Of a DNA stretch of 31,576 nucleotides, positions 12,156-23,623 are shown in pieces. The notes below the pieces were generated by a model. That model was not told the origin of the DNA, ran no database searches, and saw nothing but the letters and a program-made list of their open reading frames with translations. The stretch spans positions 1 through 31,576 of the forward strand of contig JNEM01013664.1 in NCBI GenBank assembly GCA_000697335.1, in the 5' to 3' direction. Origin of the DNA: Conidiobolus incongruus B7586. Its lineage: Eukaryota; Entomophthoromycota; Entomophthoromycetes; Entomophthorales; Conidiobolaceae. The position numbers were made by a program, and so were the translations under genes. Positions within the stretch are counted from its first letter, which is position 1, and every line of letters begins with the position of its first letter.

Positions 12156-12228
12156 GCCCGGTTAGCTCAGTCGGTAGAGCATCAGACTTTTAATCTGAGG
12201 GTCGTGGGTTCGAGCCCCACATTGGGCG
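12156..12228 (+). tRNA. tRNA-Lys, anticodon TTT
   Basis: A 73-base cloverleaf without an intron. The acceptor arm is GCCCGGT / ATTGGGC with two G-T pairs. The D arm is GCTC / GAGC, the anticodon stem TCAGA / TCTGA, and the loop CTTTTAA gives anticodon TTT. The T arm GTGGG / CCCAC encloses TTCGAGC. The A box (TTAGCTCAGTCGG) and B box (GGTTCGAGCCC) of the RNA polymerase III promoter are intact, and the discriminator base is G. A T6 run follows at once. Confidence 0.97.
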
Positions 12229-12229
12229 A

Positions 12230-12235
12230 TTTTTT
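12230..12235 (+). terminator. RNA polymerase III terminator of tRNA-Lys
   Basis: Six T residues begin two bases after the end of the tRNA gene; four or more T on the coding strand normally stop RNA polymerase III. Confidence 0.85.
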
Positions 12236-13612
12236 ATTATTAGAGATACTAGTTTTTTTACAGTCTTTAACTTTTTTCTAATATATTTTTTGTCCAGAAT
12301 AATTTTTTAATCATTCAAATCCATTCTTTTAAACCATAGAATTCCTTCAATTCCTACTCAAGGAAATATTTTTTCTATTTATTTGTTTAACCCTATATCA
12401 ACATTTTAATTTAAGAAAAATTCAACTTTCTGATCATTTACAATGATTATTAAAACATTGAATGCTATTATAAAATAGTCTTTTGTACTTAAAATTTTTA
12501 AATATAAATTAATTGAGTAATATTGTATAAGAATTTATATAAATTTAATATTTGATTGATATGCCCATTTTTATAATTAGGAATTTATTAAAGTCGTACA
12601 ATTTTAGAAAAACCAATGAACTGCGGTAAATTGAAACATATTTCAAAAATTAATTAAACATAATTTCTCCAATGCTTGATTTTCTTTTCCCTTCAAATTA
12701 GAGTTAATTGAATGAATTTTATCAAATATTGGTGAATTTAGTACTATTATAAAGAAGATTTTAATTAATTTAGGATTTTGGAAATTATTTTATTCAAAAG
12801 TCAAATCGTTATATTCAACTCTGTATATTTATTCAAGATCCTGCATCATTGAATTCATTATTACCATTACACAGACTAATATATTAGTGAAATTGTATCA
12901 TCACTATGAGTAATACAAAATAAACAGTCAAAAGAAATGTATTGATGTTTTCGATGTTAAAAATTTTATCTAATTCATTGCAGCAGTATCACTAATTTTA
13001 TCATAATATAATTTTCTGAAAAGAAATGTATTGATTGTCGAGTAATAGTGCTTTATTGATTGGATGAAAAATTTTTATATTTTGTTTAAATTTGGATAAG
13101 ATTAGATCTGTAATGCTAATTAATCATGAGAAATTTTCTGCATTTTATTCAATTTAAAATTTTATTGATTTCAAATTATTATTAATTATCTGATGATTAT
13201 TAGTAAATAATATTATATATATAACAAGGGTTTTCTGATATTAAATAAAGGATAAAAGTAGATATATATATATATATATATATTTAAACTACTAAATTAG
13301 ATTATTATTAGATATGTGATGGATTTAGTAATTAATTCCATAATAAAAATTAATGTGTTGTTATTATAGAATTCATGTGATATAAAAAATTGAAATTAAA
13401 ATTCACTATTAATTAAATTTATTTAAGATTAAAAGATTAATTTTATTACTCTTGAATTATTTGCTAGACATCCGTTTGAAAATTGGAGTATTACTTTGTT
13501 TCTCACTATCGTCCACTTGGATCTAATCATTACAACCTTTCACTTATTAAACAGCGTTACTATTATCACTCGTTATACTATTTCATAATTGATATATTAA
13601 ACATTATTCACA
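12236..13612. other. AT-rich gap upstream of the Spt23/Mga2-like gene
   Basis: No coding frame or repeat homology is seen. An (AT)11 microsatellite lies at 13262-13283. The last 150 bases before the ATG are less AT-rich, with pyrimidine tracts (CTTTCACTT, TATCACTCG), and probably include the promoter and 5' UTR of the next gene. Confidence 0.5.
13262..13283. repeat. (AT)11 microsatellite upstream of the Spt23/Mga2-like gene
   Basis: Uninterrupted AT repeat, not part of a mariner copy, about 330 bases before the start codon. Confidence 0.85.
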
Positions 13613-16493
13613 ATGAACTTTTCACATCCTCAGCCACCACCTACGATTCAGCTAGATCGTAGTGATGAAGATCAATTTAATCATTCCAATCAGATTCCGC
13701 AATCTTCCAATATGAACCAATTTAGCTTTGATAACTATCTTATGGTTGATCAAGGTCATCCCTCTAGTGGTCCTACAAACTCTTTCTCACAGCTTAATTT
13801 AGGCAGCAATGATCCCAACCTGTTCTTCCGCTCCACTCCTGTCAGCCCCAAAATGGGTTTTATCAACCCCGTTAATCCTGGCGGCGCTAACAATTTGGGA
13901 CCTCCTCAACAGTTACCTAACTTTAACGATAATGCTAATGCTGCCCAATCCTCATTTAACCCCTATTTCCCACCAATTTCTCAGAATCAGTTTAATAGTT
14001 TGTTGCCACCCTCACTCTCCAACCAGATGAGACAAGAGATTTTTTCTGCACCAGTTTCACCTAGTGCTCTTCCAGAAAGCTATTTTAACTTTAATCCAGG
14101 TAGTACCGCCCCCAATAACTTGCAGTATTTAGTTCCTGTCAAAGAGGAGGACGACTTAGAACCCCTTCCACCACCAGCGCAGATGGTTAATACTAAGGTA
14201 ATCAGACAACTAATTAACATATTTCATATTTATACTTTATCCATTATTTCATTTGGTAATATATCATACTTATCTTAATTGATCATTTAGATGACTAATT
14301 TAAATTCTGAAGTATTTAACCCCTTATTACCTTCTAATTCCAATATGCAGTAAGTTATAAGTTGGAATTTCTTTTAATTAGATATTTAGTTATTATTTAT
14401 AGATCCGGAATGAATGTCCCTGTGGACCCTAATCCAGTTAACACTAATGGAGGCGAATCTCTTGAAGGGTACTCTCATTATTATTATACTTGAACATTTG
14501 ACTAATTTTTTTTATTGTTATTCAGTCTCAAGATCAATGTACTTGGAATTCCTCAAGCTGGATATCGCTCTAGAGTTGAAACTCAAATTCGCTTATGCTT
14601 AGATTTAGTCAATAATAAAAACCAAACTGTTAGAAAATGGAGCAGACTCAAGCTACCCATTAAATATATCACTGGTAGTAGATATAGAAGACAAGCTAAT
14701 ATGAGTAAGTGTATTTTTAGTTTCACTTTTGATAGTTTATTTATTATATTGTTTAGCTCCGGAAACTACTTTACTCCCTCCAGACAGTTCAACTCTCACA
14801 CTATTAGCACAAGTTGTAGGTGCTTCAAATCGAAAATTGATTGATATTTGTAATAGCTGTACTGAAAGAGAGGTAAATATTTATATTCTATACTATAAAA
14901 TTTTTTCTCATCGCCTAATTAGATTAAAAGAGCTTCTCGAAGAGTCGCTAAGCCTAAAAAAGATGCCAAAAACAAGCTTGCTCCTGATAGTTTGCCCGTA
15001 ACTCGAGATACAACACCATGTTCCTCACCCCCACACAATTCGAATAAGGATAACGCTAATACTAGCAATACCAATGAAAACAAAACTTATACTTTGAGCG
15101 AAGCTGAAAAGGTATGATATTTCAAGTTAACTTTTAATCTATTCTTACTAACATATTTATTAGCAATCTTGTCGTAGAATATTACTTTTCAACTGTTCCG
15201 AACCTTTGCTGGATTTTTCAGATGGAAGTGTAATTTTGCCAACTAGAATCACCTGTTATTGCAGGCATCACAATGAGAAATATGGTTTCTATATTCTATA
15301 CAGCTTAATTGATCATAACGGCAATGAAGTTGCTAAAGGTACTTCCCCTCCAATTATGATTACTGATGATCATAAATCCACAAGAATCGGTGGCTTGTAT
15401 AATAATATCCCCTTACCTCCAGTACCCAAGCCTCCCAATCACATATCGCCACCTGTTCCTATTATTGGAATGGACCAAAGGAATTTGATGAGATCTGTTC
15501 CTTCTAAACGCAAGGAGACTGACGGGTTCAACTCATTGAATGTCCCAGTTGTTAAAGAAATTAGGCGTTCTATGCCCAATACCCCTCAAAACGCGATTGC
15601 AGGAATGCCTGGATCACCTCCAAGTAATAACTTAGCAGTCAATCCTCTCTCCAACTTGTCAAATTTTGCTAATCCACAAACTTCCAGTCCATATATTGAG
15701 CGTGTTGTTCCTAACAGAGGCTCTAGTTACGGTGGCACACAGGTGGTCATCATAGGCGCTAATTTTTACCCTGGTATACAAGTGCTCTTTGGCAACCACC
15801 CTGCAGTACCTGTGAATTTCATCTCACCCACTTGCATAGAGTGCGTCGCTCCTGCCATCCAGACCCCTTCTCCAAACTCTGTTGTTACTGTTACTTTTCC
15901 CCAGCAACAAAATTCAAACCCAATCTCAGCCCTTTTCCAATATGAGCACGATTCTGCCAAAGGAATTTTGGAATCTCTTTTCCGTACAATTAAGATGGGA
16001 TCACCTTCTTTCCAACCAGCCAACCTTAACTACATCATTTCATCTCTCTATCCATCATCTCCACCATTTGACATTGATGTTCCCAATTTGGATCAACAGC
16101 TTTATCAAATGCTAATCAGCTTACCTTCTCTTCCCCTTAAATTTAACTCTGTTATTTCGTCTCCTTATCCTAGTCTTCTTCACTACGCCGTTCAAATGGG
16201 GCTCAATCAAGTGTTCCGCCATCTACTTAACCAAGGTGTCGATCCCAACTGGACTGACCATTTGGGACAGACTCCATTGCATCTTGCCACTCAACTTGAA
16301 CAGAAAGAAATGTGTATGCTTTTGATAAAAGGTAAATCTACTATTTAATTTTAACTTCACAGTTTTTAACTCTTTTTTAGCCGGCGCCCGCCTCAACCTC
16401 AAAAATATGTTTGATGTAACTCCCCTTCAAACCGCTGGCAGCCTTACGGAATGGTTGGGAATGTTCATCAATATGGAGAACAAGCAGCTTTGA
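13613..16493 (+). CDS. Spt23/Mga2-like transcription regulator (IPT/TIG plus ankyrin) lacking a membrane anchor
   Basis: Eight exons (13613-14197, 14291-14349, 14403-14468, 14526-14704, 14757-14872, 14923-15111, 15164-16331, 16381-16493) with consistent phases give 824 residues. Residues 1-235 are Asn/Pro/Ser/Gln-rich. A first conserved block begins near 237 (GLKINVLGIP..YRSRVETQI). A second, near 404-465, contains the fungal signature LLFNCSE...LPTRITCYCRHH...PPIMITDDHK. An IPT/TIG domain spans about 574-660 (PYIERVVPNRGSSYGGTQV...) and ankyrin repeats about 731-815 (LLHYAVQMG, GQTPLHLAT, VTPLQTAG). In yeast, Spt23 and Mga2 are ER-anchored by a C-terminal membrane segment, released by the proteasome, and switch on OLE1 and low-oxygen genes. 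Here the frame ends 10 or so residues after the ankyrins with no hydrophobic segment, and I see no later exon supplying one. The product would therefore be soluble, as best I can tell. Confidence 0.92.
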
Positions 16494-17219
16494 ATCAAAC
16501 AATAACCTTATTCAAATTTAAACGCTTGTATATAATCAATAATTATTCCGTTCATTTATATTAAAGCTTTTCTATTTCCCTAATTTTATATTTAAAATCC
16601 AAAATAAATCACACTATTTTTTATTTGTCAACTATTTTATGGTATTTTTTAAATAAGAATACAGATAACTTATATTCATTTTTTGAATTATTTTAACACA
16701 AAATATATATTTCATAAAGTATAATATAGGATAATACAACTCTACTGGATCAATTAACCTGAAGTTACAATCTCCTATTTTTTACCTTCATATCATCTCA
16801 ATAATTTCCAAATTTTCTAATTAAATTTAATATATTTGCATCATGTGGTCAAATATTTACAAAATTTTGAATGGTACAAAATTTGTTTTCAGAAATATTT
16901 TTGATTAATTATATTACTATCTGTTTAAAATGTATGTTATACAAATATTTAAAATTTTTAAATTTTTAGGATTATAACGAGTTGTTGATTAGAATAGATT
17001 GATATTATTTTATGCTTAATTATATACTGAATTTACAATGATGAAAAATAAGGATGTATAATTATTTATTGTAATATTATGAACAAATTTTAATGTATAG
17101 GGAAAATCAAATCAATGATGATATCAAATGAAAATCCTAAAATAATAGATTAATCCCATAATTAGTTTATCTAAAATTTTTAATATTAATTTGAACTCAT
17201 TTTGGGATTTAATTAAATT
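16494..17219. other. AT-rich gap, nothing recognised
   Basis: Downstream of the Spt23/Mga2-like gene. It starts with the gene's 3' UTR (possible poly(A) signals AATAAA-like near 16600). No hydrophobic coding exon is visible that could add a membrane anchor to the gene. Confidence 0.5.
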
Positions 17220-17400
17220 TTAAAGCCATGACACTTCGAAGCTTCATATCTCCAAACTTTTAAGTTTATCAGTGGTGAATTGAGGTCAAAAAGATGTCTA
17301 GATCACCAAACCTGAACTTTTTTCGGTCGTTGACAATTGCTCGATTCCCGAGAATCGAACCTGCCAAACTTTTGAATCAACATACCTAAAGGTCAGACAT
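17220..17400. other. Unexplained island of balanced base composition
   Basis: About 180 bases stand out from the AT-rich surroundings. They contain the overlapping palindromes CTTCGAAG and GAAGCTTC, two similar CAAACTTTTAAG / CAAACTTTTGAA words, a perfect 7-base hairpin (17341-17347 with 17352-17358, loop CCGA), and, on the minus strand, GGTTCGATTCT (17351-17361), one base off a polymerase III B box. No A box or full tRNA fold can be drawn, and two short open frames on the minus strand have no recognisable motif. It may be the relic of a SINE, another repeat or a gene. Confidence 0.4.
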
Positions 17401-18671
17401 TTATTTAATTCAAAATAATTATTTTGATATATAAATATATATTGGACTGAGTATATTGAGGTTTAATTATTGGAAAATATGTCATTAGATATATTCTTCA
17501 ATAATCTACATGGTATCAATATTTTTGATTTTACTAATTACAAAATTTAAAAACAATCTTTCTCTCTATATCACATCAATATATTGTGTGATTATCAAAT
17601 ATTCTGTAGTTTTTATATTGAAAGCTACCTCTTCGTTGATAGTATATTTTGTTTAACTAATACTACGTTTAATATTTAAAACCAATCGTAATATTCTATA
17701 TAAATATTAACTAACATCTAAATCCAGTCATATATTGTTAAATATTAAAATTGATATTTTGACTTGAATATAATATCCTCAATGAAAATATTAAATCAAA
17801 AAAATAATGATATTTGTACAAAATATAAATTTGATTAAAACTCGATTATATATCAATTTAATGATCTATTTTGTCGCATACTTTTTGTGATTATAGTATA
17901 TGATTGAATTGACATGTCATATTACAAGCTCAGATTACATTATTAAAATTAAAATAAAAAAGATTAATATTAAAATCCCAGATACTAGTCTATATTCACA
18001 TTCAATTGCTCAATTTTTTAATATTTAATACAATTTATAATACAGCTTTTTATTTTAAAATGAAAATCAGTTGTGAAATATAATTTACTATTTTCTTTAT
18101 AATATATGCATTATTTTTAATAACCAAGAGATAATGAAATAACAGGTCATATTAAATTTTAGATTTTATTTCATAAATTAAATATTTAAAACACCTCTTA
18201 TTTGGTGCTTTTTTTTATACATTTTTCTGGTTGTAAATTTTTGATACAGCCTTAATTCTTTGAATAATTAGTTTAATCCTTGATGTTCAATACAACTTTC
18301 TAACGTAAAAACTTTGAGCATACTCATATAAAGAATTATAAAACTATTTAATTGTATATATTAACGAAACTCATATTTATAATGAAAATACTGACTACTA
18401 ATTATAAATATAATTTGTTATTATGTTTTAAAACTTGTTTAATTGTATATAGCTAAAATTACATTTCTGATCTTGGTAAATATATTCTATAATAATATAC
18501 AAAAGAGAATTAGATATTGATTATATAAACTGAATAATGTATTGTTAGTGAAGTATTTTCATTATAACTAGAGGCTTTGCACAATTATTATTTTAATATA
18601 ACTAATTTCTTTACAAACACTTTGAAATAAATTGATCATTGTAAAGTACTATAATCATCTCAATATCTAAA
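17401..18671. other. AT-rich gap, nothing recognised
   Basis: Stretch up to the TA target site of mariner copy B. No coding frame, RNA gene or homology to other parts of the window was seen. Confidence 0.5.
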
Positions 18672-18673
18672 TA

Positions 18674-19975
18674 TTACTCTATATTTTTAATAATGGGAAT
18701 TTTTTACAATTCAAAATAAATAAATATTTTAATATATAATATATAATATAAATTTAATAGTTTCTTTTATTATTAATAATTTTTTACTATATTTTTAATA
18801 AAGATTTAACACTTAAAAAATAATTCTTTTTATTAAAGATTAAAATTTGATGTTTTACAAACCAATTAAATTTTCTTATAGAAATTTTCTTTCTTATAAG
18901 CTAGTTTTTTAATTATCTAAAGCAATTATAATTATATAAGTTATAATCTAAAAAATATATTAGATGTTGTAGTTTTTTCTAGTTATTTTTAATTAGAAAG
19001 TTTTTTACAATTTTAAATTTATATATTTTATAATTATCATGTAAAATAATAAGTTTTCTTAAATTATATTAAGAATACTAATTAAAAATATTTTTATTTA
19101 AAAAAGCAAAATAAAATTTACTATTAATTAATTTTCCTTTAAAAATTAAATAAGAGTAGTATATACTATTATAATCTATTATAATAATTAATATTCACTT
19201 ATTAATAAAATATTTATTTAAAGGGATTTATAAAAAAGGTTAATTTAACTTAATTTAACATTTTAATTTGTGTTTTAATAAAAGATTATATATAAAGATT
19301 TAAAATTCATCAAATATAATTATTTACTATAAAAGTTTAAGCTTCTAGTAATATTTTAATAAGTTTTATTTAACAATAACTACTTTAACTTTTTTTTAAG
19401 CTTTAATTAAATTATAAGGTATTTATTTTATATTTTTATTTATTAATTTAAGTTTAAATTTTAATATATATAAAATATTTGTAAAACTAATATTAAAATA
19501 CTTAGATAATTCTTTAACTAAAATAAAAAGGTATTTCTTAATATATTTTTTTACTCTATTAATAATTAAAAAAATAAAAGTTAAAGTTAGTTTTTTAAAT
19601 TTTAATAAATTTTAGATAATTTTTCTTTTAGCTTTAAAATAATTTACCTAACAATAAATTGTTAATTTAAATAATATTTCATTACTAAAAATTATTTGTA
19701 AATTTTAAATAATTTTAAAGGGTTTATAGTTAAGTTTTACTAATACTAAAATAAAAAACTTTTAATGATTACTATTTAATTTATACATAATTAAATTAAA
19801 CAACTAATTTTAAAAAGTTAATTTTTTAATTAAAAAAATTATTATATATATATATATATAATTTAAAAATATATAGTTTTTTATTAACTTTGTATATATT
19901 TATTTATTTCAAACTAATAATATGTTTAAAAAATTAGAAATTAAAAAATTTCCCATTACTTTAAATTCAAGGTAA
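18674..19975 (-). mobile_element. mariner-like DNA transposon, copy B, full length but decayed
   Basis: TA (18672-18673), then TTACTCTATATTTTTAATAA at the left and ...AAATTCAAGGTAA at the right, then TA (19976-19977): 1302 bases with intact ends and target duplication. The ends form inverted repeats of about 31 bases sharing AATAATGGGAA. The transposase reads on the minus strand. Every recognisable block of copy C can be aligned, but many remaining G/C bases of C are A/T here, including DES followed by a stop becoming DEF followed by a stop, so it has more nonsense codons. An (AT)n run lies near 19844-19861. It cannot make an active enzyme. Confidence 0.93.
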
Positions 19976-19977
19976 TA

Positions 19978-20873
19978 TTAAATTAGTTTCATTTGAAAAT
20001 GAATTATTGATATTATTTATTAACTTGGTGAATTTTTCTGAATACATCATTAAAATTACAAAATGGCAAGTATGAAGAATTAAATATTAATTATAATAAA
20101 GGTTATGGATTAATTTAACCCAAGATTATGTATGAAATAATCTATAGATATTGCAATATTAACTAAAATGTTTATAAAACAACAATAAGCAATAGTACAA
20201 TAAATATATCTGAAAGACTCTGATGATTATTAGGTTAAAAAATTATTGAAAATTAATATTTTTCCTGTTTTGTATTTGTAAAATGTATATTAAAAGATAT
20301 AGTTATTTAAATGTAAGGATAACGTTTCTTAAAATGACATTGATTATTTATATTGAACTTGTCCTATATAAGCATCAATATTTTACATTTTTTTTAAATA
20401 ATGGACTCAATTTTGAATATCCACCTTTGATCTCGAAATATTATTTCAGAATCTAAGCACAGTATCATTCTTAATTATATATTTATATACATAGTTCTAT
20501 ATTCATATTTAATATGATTTAAATATAAAGTGTAAAAGTAGATTCTTATTTAAGAGAATTATTGAGACGATATTTGTAACAGCTTCTATTAAAGTTCATA
20601 ATGACAAATGGCGATTATGTAGTTTGAATGTAGATTTTTCAATTAGTCCTTTAATTCAAATTCACAAATCGAAATAGTGTAATACAAAAATATCAGATTG
20701 GATTTTAAGACAATTGCAGATACTAATAAATAATACATGATAGAGCTATTGCCAATTTCTGTAGAATAGTATTTATACTTGGTCCAACATGTGAAGAAGA
20801 TGATCATGGATAATATATTGGTTAGACATAATCAAGATATTATCAAACATAATATAAGGAAGAATCAACTATA
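19978..20873. other. AT-rich gap, nothing firmly recognised
   Basis: Between copy B and the ML-domain relic. The part from about 20560 to 20830 is slightly less AT-rich and may be decayed gene sequence, but no frame longer than about 15 codons looks conserved. Confidence 0.4.
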
Positions 20874-21330
20874 TCAAAACTCAAATTTAAGATTGACATC
20901 AAGCTCAAACAGAGTTTCTTGCTCGTCATTTTGTGCGTGTGTCCCTATTCTTTAGGTCAGTGGAGGAGCAATTACAGGAATTAAATATATTCTTTAACTG
21001 TTTTAGGCCCATGATCTATTGGAAATAATAAGGATGTTTCCCATGTTTCCTGAGAAAATTGTTGATCCACTAAGTGATAGCTAAAGGGATCTATAGAGGT
21101 TGTGACTTTTCAATGTCCATCATTGACCCGCTGAGTAAAATTGCCCCAAACTGAAATATATAAATATTCCCCTGACTTAATCTTTTCTGGCTCTAATGTT
21201 ACTTTAGTTACTTTGAAAATATCAGAAGGAAGTGTACATGGATGAAAAATATTAGTTTCCTTAACTTTGCAATTTTTTGCAATTTCTTAGTTAAATAGAC
21301 TGAAAATGCTATTAGATACTCTACTATTCA
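20874..21330 (-). pseudogene. Relic of an ML-domain (NPC2-like lipid-binding) protein gene
   Basis: On the minus strand, from about 21300 down, one frame reads IAKNC..., then CTLPSDIFKVTKVTLEPEKI, then SGEYLYISVWGNFTQRVNDG, a TGA at 21112-21110, and KVTTSIDPFSYHLVDQQFSQ...LLFPIDHGPKTV. After a frame change it continues IAPPLT and HAQNDEQETLFELDVNLKFEF, then TGA at 20876-20874. This follows the ML family pattern: a Cys, then SDxFKVxxVxLxP, then G(E)xLxxxxxG, a (C)PIxxGPxTV block, PP near the middle and an alternating C-terminal strand. ML proteins of fungi are small secreted or vacuolar sterol/phospholipid carriers. At least one internal stop, one frame change and a TAA just upstream make an active gene unlikely. 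The N-terminal signal peptide is not recognisable. Confidence 0.6.
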
Positions 21331-23623
21331 TATTGATTTAATATATATTATTTCAAACAGGCTCTCTTGTGTAGAAGACAAAATGCGATATTTATATCAA
21401 TTACTTTAATCAATATGAAATGGATGTTCAAAAAAATTTTTATCCAGTCTTAGGATATAATTCAATATCTATTTGAAATCAAGTAAAGATATATTCATAT
21501 ATTATGTGATATATGTAAGCTTAATTCAAAAGTATTTGATTTTTCACATTGATAAGCAAAATTGTATTTTGATGACTACTGTTATTGGAAACAGTTTGTG
21601 ATATTTCAAAATCTTTGAAAAACATAAATATTTGACTTTTTAAGAAAGATTATAATTAAATACATAGTAGTATAGAGCTATTTATAGAAAACAATATTAT
21701 AACATAACGATTATAAACTACGGTGTTTTCCAATTGATATAATTTAAGACGAAATTCAACCAATGGTGTTTCTTTCGATTGAAAATCTGATTTTATTATA
21801 GACAAAAGGTGATTGAATCGAAACGTAAATTAAACATATAATGGTGCATATTAACATATATTACTGAGTTAAACTGAAAATTGTTGAGATATTGTTAAAA
21901 ACAAATGAACATTATTGTAATAAATACAAGTAATATTGAGTTAGATTATGAAAATTAAAAACATGTCGATATAACTACTGTATAAATTAGTTTATTTTAT
22001 GCAAAATCGATTATATATTAACCAGAATCAATATACCAGATAAAAATTGATAAATTTTATTTATTAGTTATATAAATTAGATTTGAATGTTGCAAACCAT
22101 TAATAATACATGTCCTTTTTTAATATTATTCTAGTCATATTATTTCATTAATCATCAGTATAAATAAACAAACTCTATATCATAGCTCATCTTGTATTAT
22201 TTTAGGAATATTTTTTTGGATATTTAAGATTGGAAATCGAGATATTAAAAACGATAAAATATAACTTAAGATTATATATAATGTTATATACAATTGAAAT
22301 TGATGTTACCAGAAATTTAAAAATTCTTGAATCCAAATATATTATTAAATTTTGACATCATTTATTTTTCAAAAATAGAGACTCGTTATCATGAATTTTG
22401 AGTAGTTGAGTTTACATTTGGAGTTGATAAAATTTATATTACACCCATGAATCATCAAATATTAGTTTGTTATTCAACAGCTAGAAGATATACAAATTAG
22501 TTATAAACAGGTTTATCAATAGCCCAATATTATAACAATACTCAGTATTTTAAATGAATATCTAGGGAATGATTTAGTGAATTCAAGTATATTTTCAGAT
22601 AAGAATAAAATACATTAATTTTAAATTATAATTTAACTATTAATATTATGATATTTCTATAAAGCTGATTTTTGAAATATTGATAAATCTTTTTCGACTA
22701 AACTGAAGTATTTCAATATAAATATACTATAGGTGTTTATCATATATAAATATCTCAGTTATATTAATTTGTTTTATTTTGTATAGATCTAGTTTTTATT
22801 TTTTTTTGAAATCAAGCTATATAAAACTTTAGATCTAATCAGAAAGATGATAATACTATCAAGATATTTTTATGTTAACTAATAAAATATGAAGTTTCAT
22901 TTTATACTCAATAATAGTATACAATATATTTCCTACTTAATAAAAAGAGAACAAAAATTATTTGCCACTCAAATTTACTAAACAATTACAAAAATTTTAT
23001 AAAAATAAATATCTATATTATTAGATAATTTAATAATAATTTTTGAGAATCAATCAGGCAATAATAGGAAAAATGGCAGCACCATAAAATTCAATTTTTA
23101 CAATACCATTAAATGTATTTTTAAGACATTTAATTATTAGTAAAAATTTTTGAATTTATAGATTAGTATATATTATATTGTTAAATGATATTGATTAAAG
23201 TTTAAATCTTTATGATCTATATATTCAAATTTTATTCATTGACTTAATTATTATGTTAATACTATGTCAATTAATTTCCTTCAATTATATGTGATTAGAG
23301 CAGCTGATTTAAATATATTTGAAGCTTTATATAAAAATTGATAGATAATATAAATAATAATGTTTTCATTTAAATTTTATAATCTTTTTATATTAATTTA
23401 ATAATATACTCAAAAAGAATATTTCACAAATAGCAAATAAAAAATATGTCATACGATGGGAAAAAACTATTATGACTGCTTTTTAGTAACTTATTCCAAG
23501 TCTGATTAAAAATAATAAATAATCCCATAACACTATGGTAAAATATATTTAGTTTAAATTTATGTTAGATGCACTATAACAAATTAACAGTAAAGATAAT
23601 AATCAAATTTAAATTACAATAAT
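21331..23623. other. AT-rich gap, nothing recognised
   Basis: A 2.3 kb stretch before the TFB3/MAT1 gene. I found no coding frame, RNA gene or mariner homology. Its right end should contain the TFB3 promoter. Confidence 0.5.

Noticed and set aside
17330-17420. Possible minus-strand tRNA around the B-box-like word
   Set aside because: No acceptor, D or anticodon arm can be drawn and there is no A box at the right distance.
23074-23100. GGCAGCACCATA followed by AAATT, resembling part of U6 snRNA
   Set aside because: Only about 8 contiguous bases match; the 5' stem and the ACAGAGA-type core of U6 are absent.
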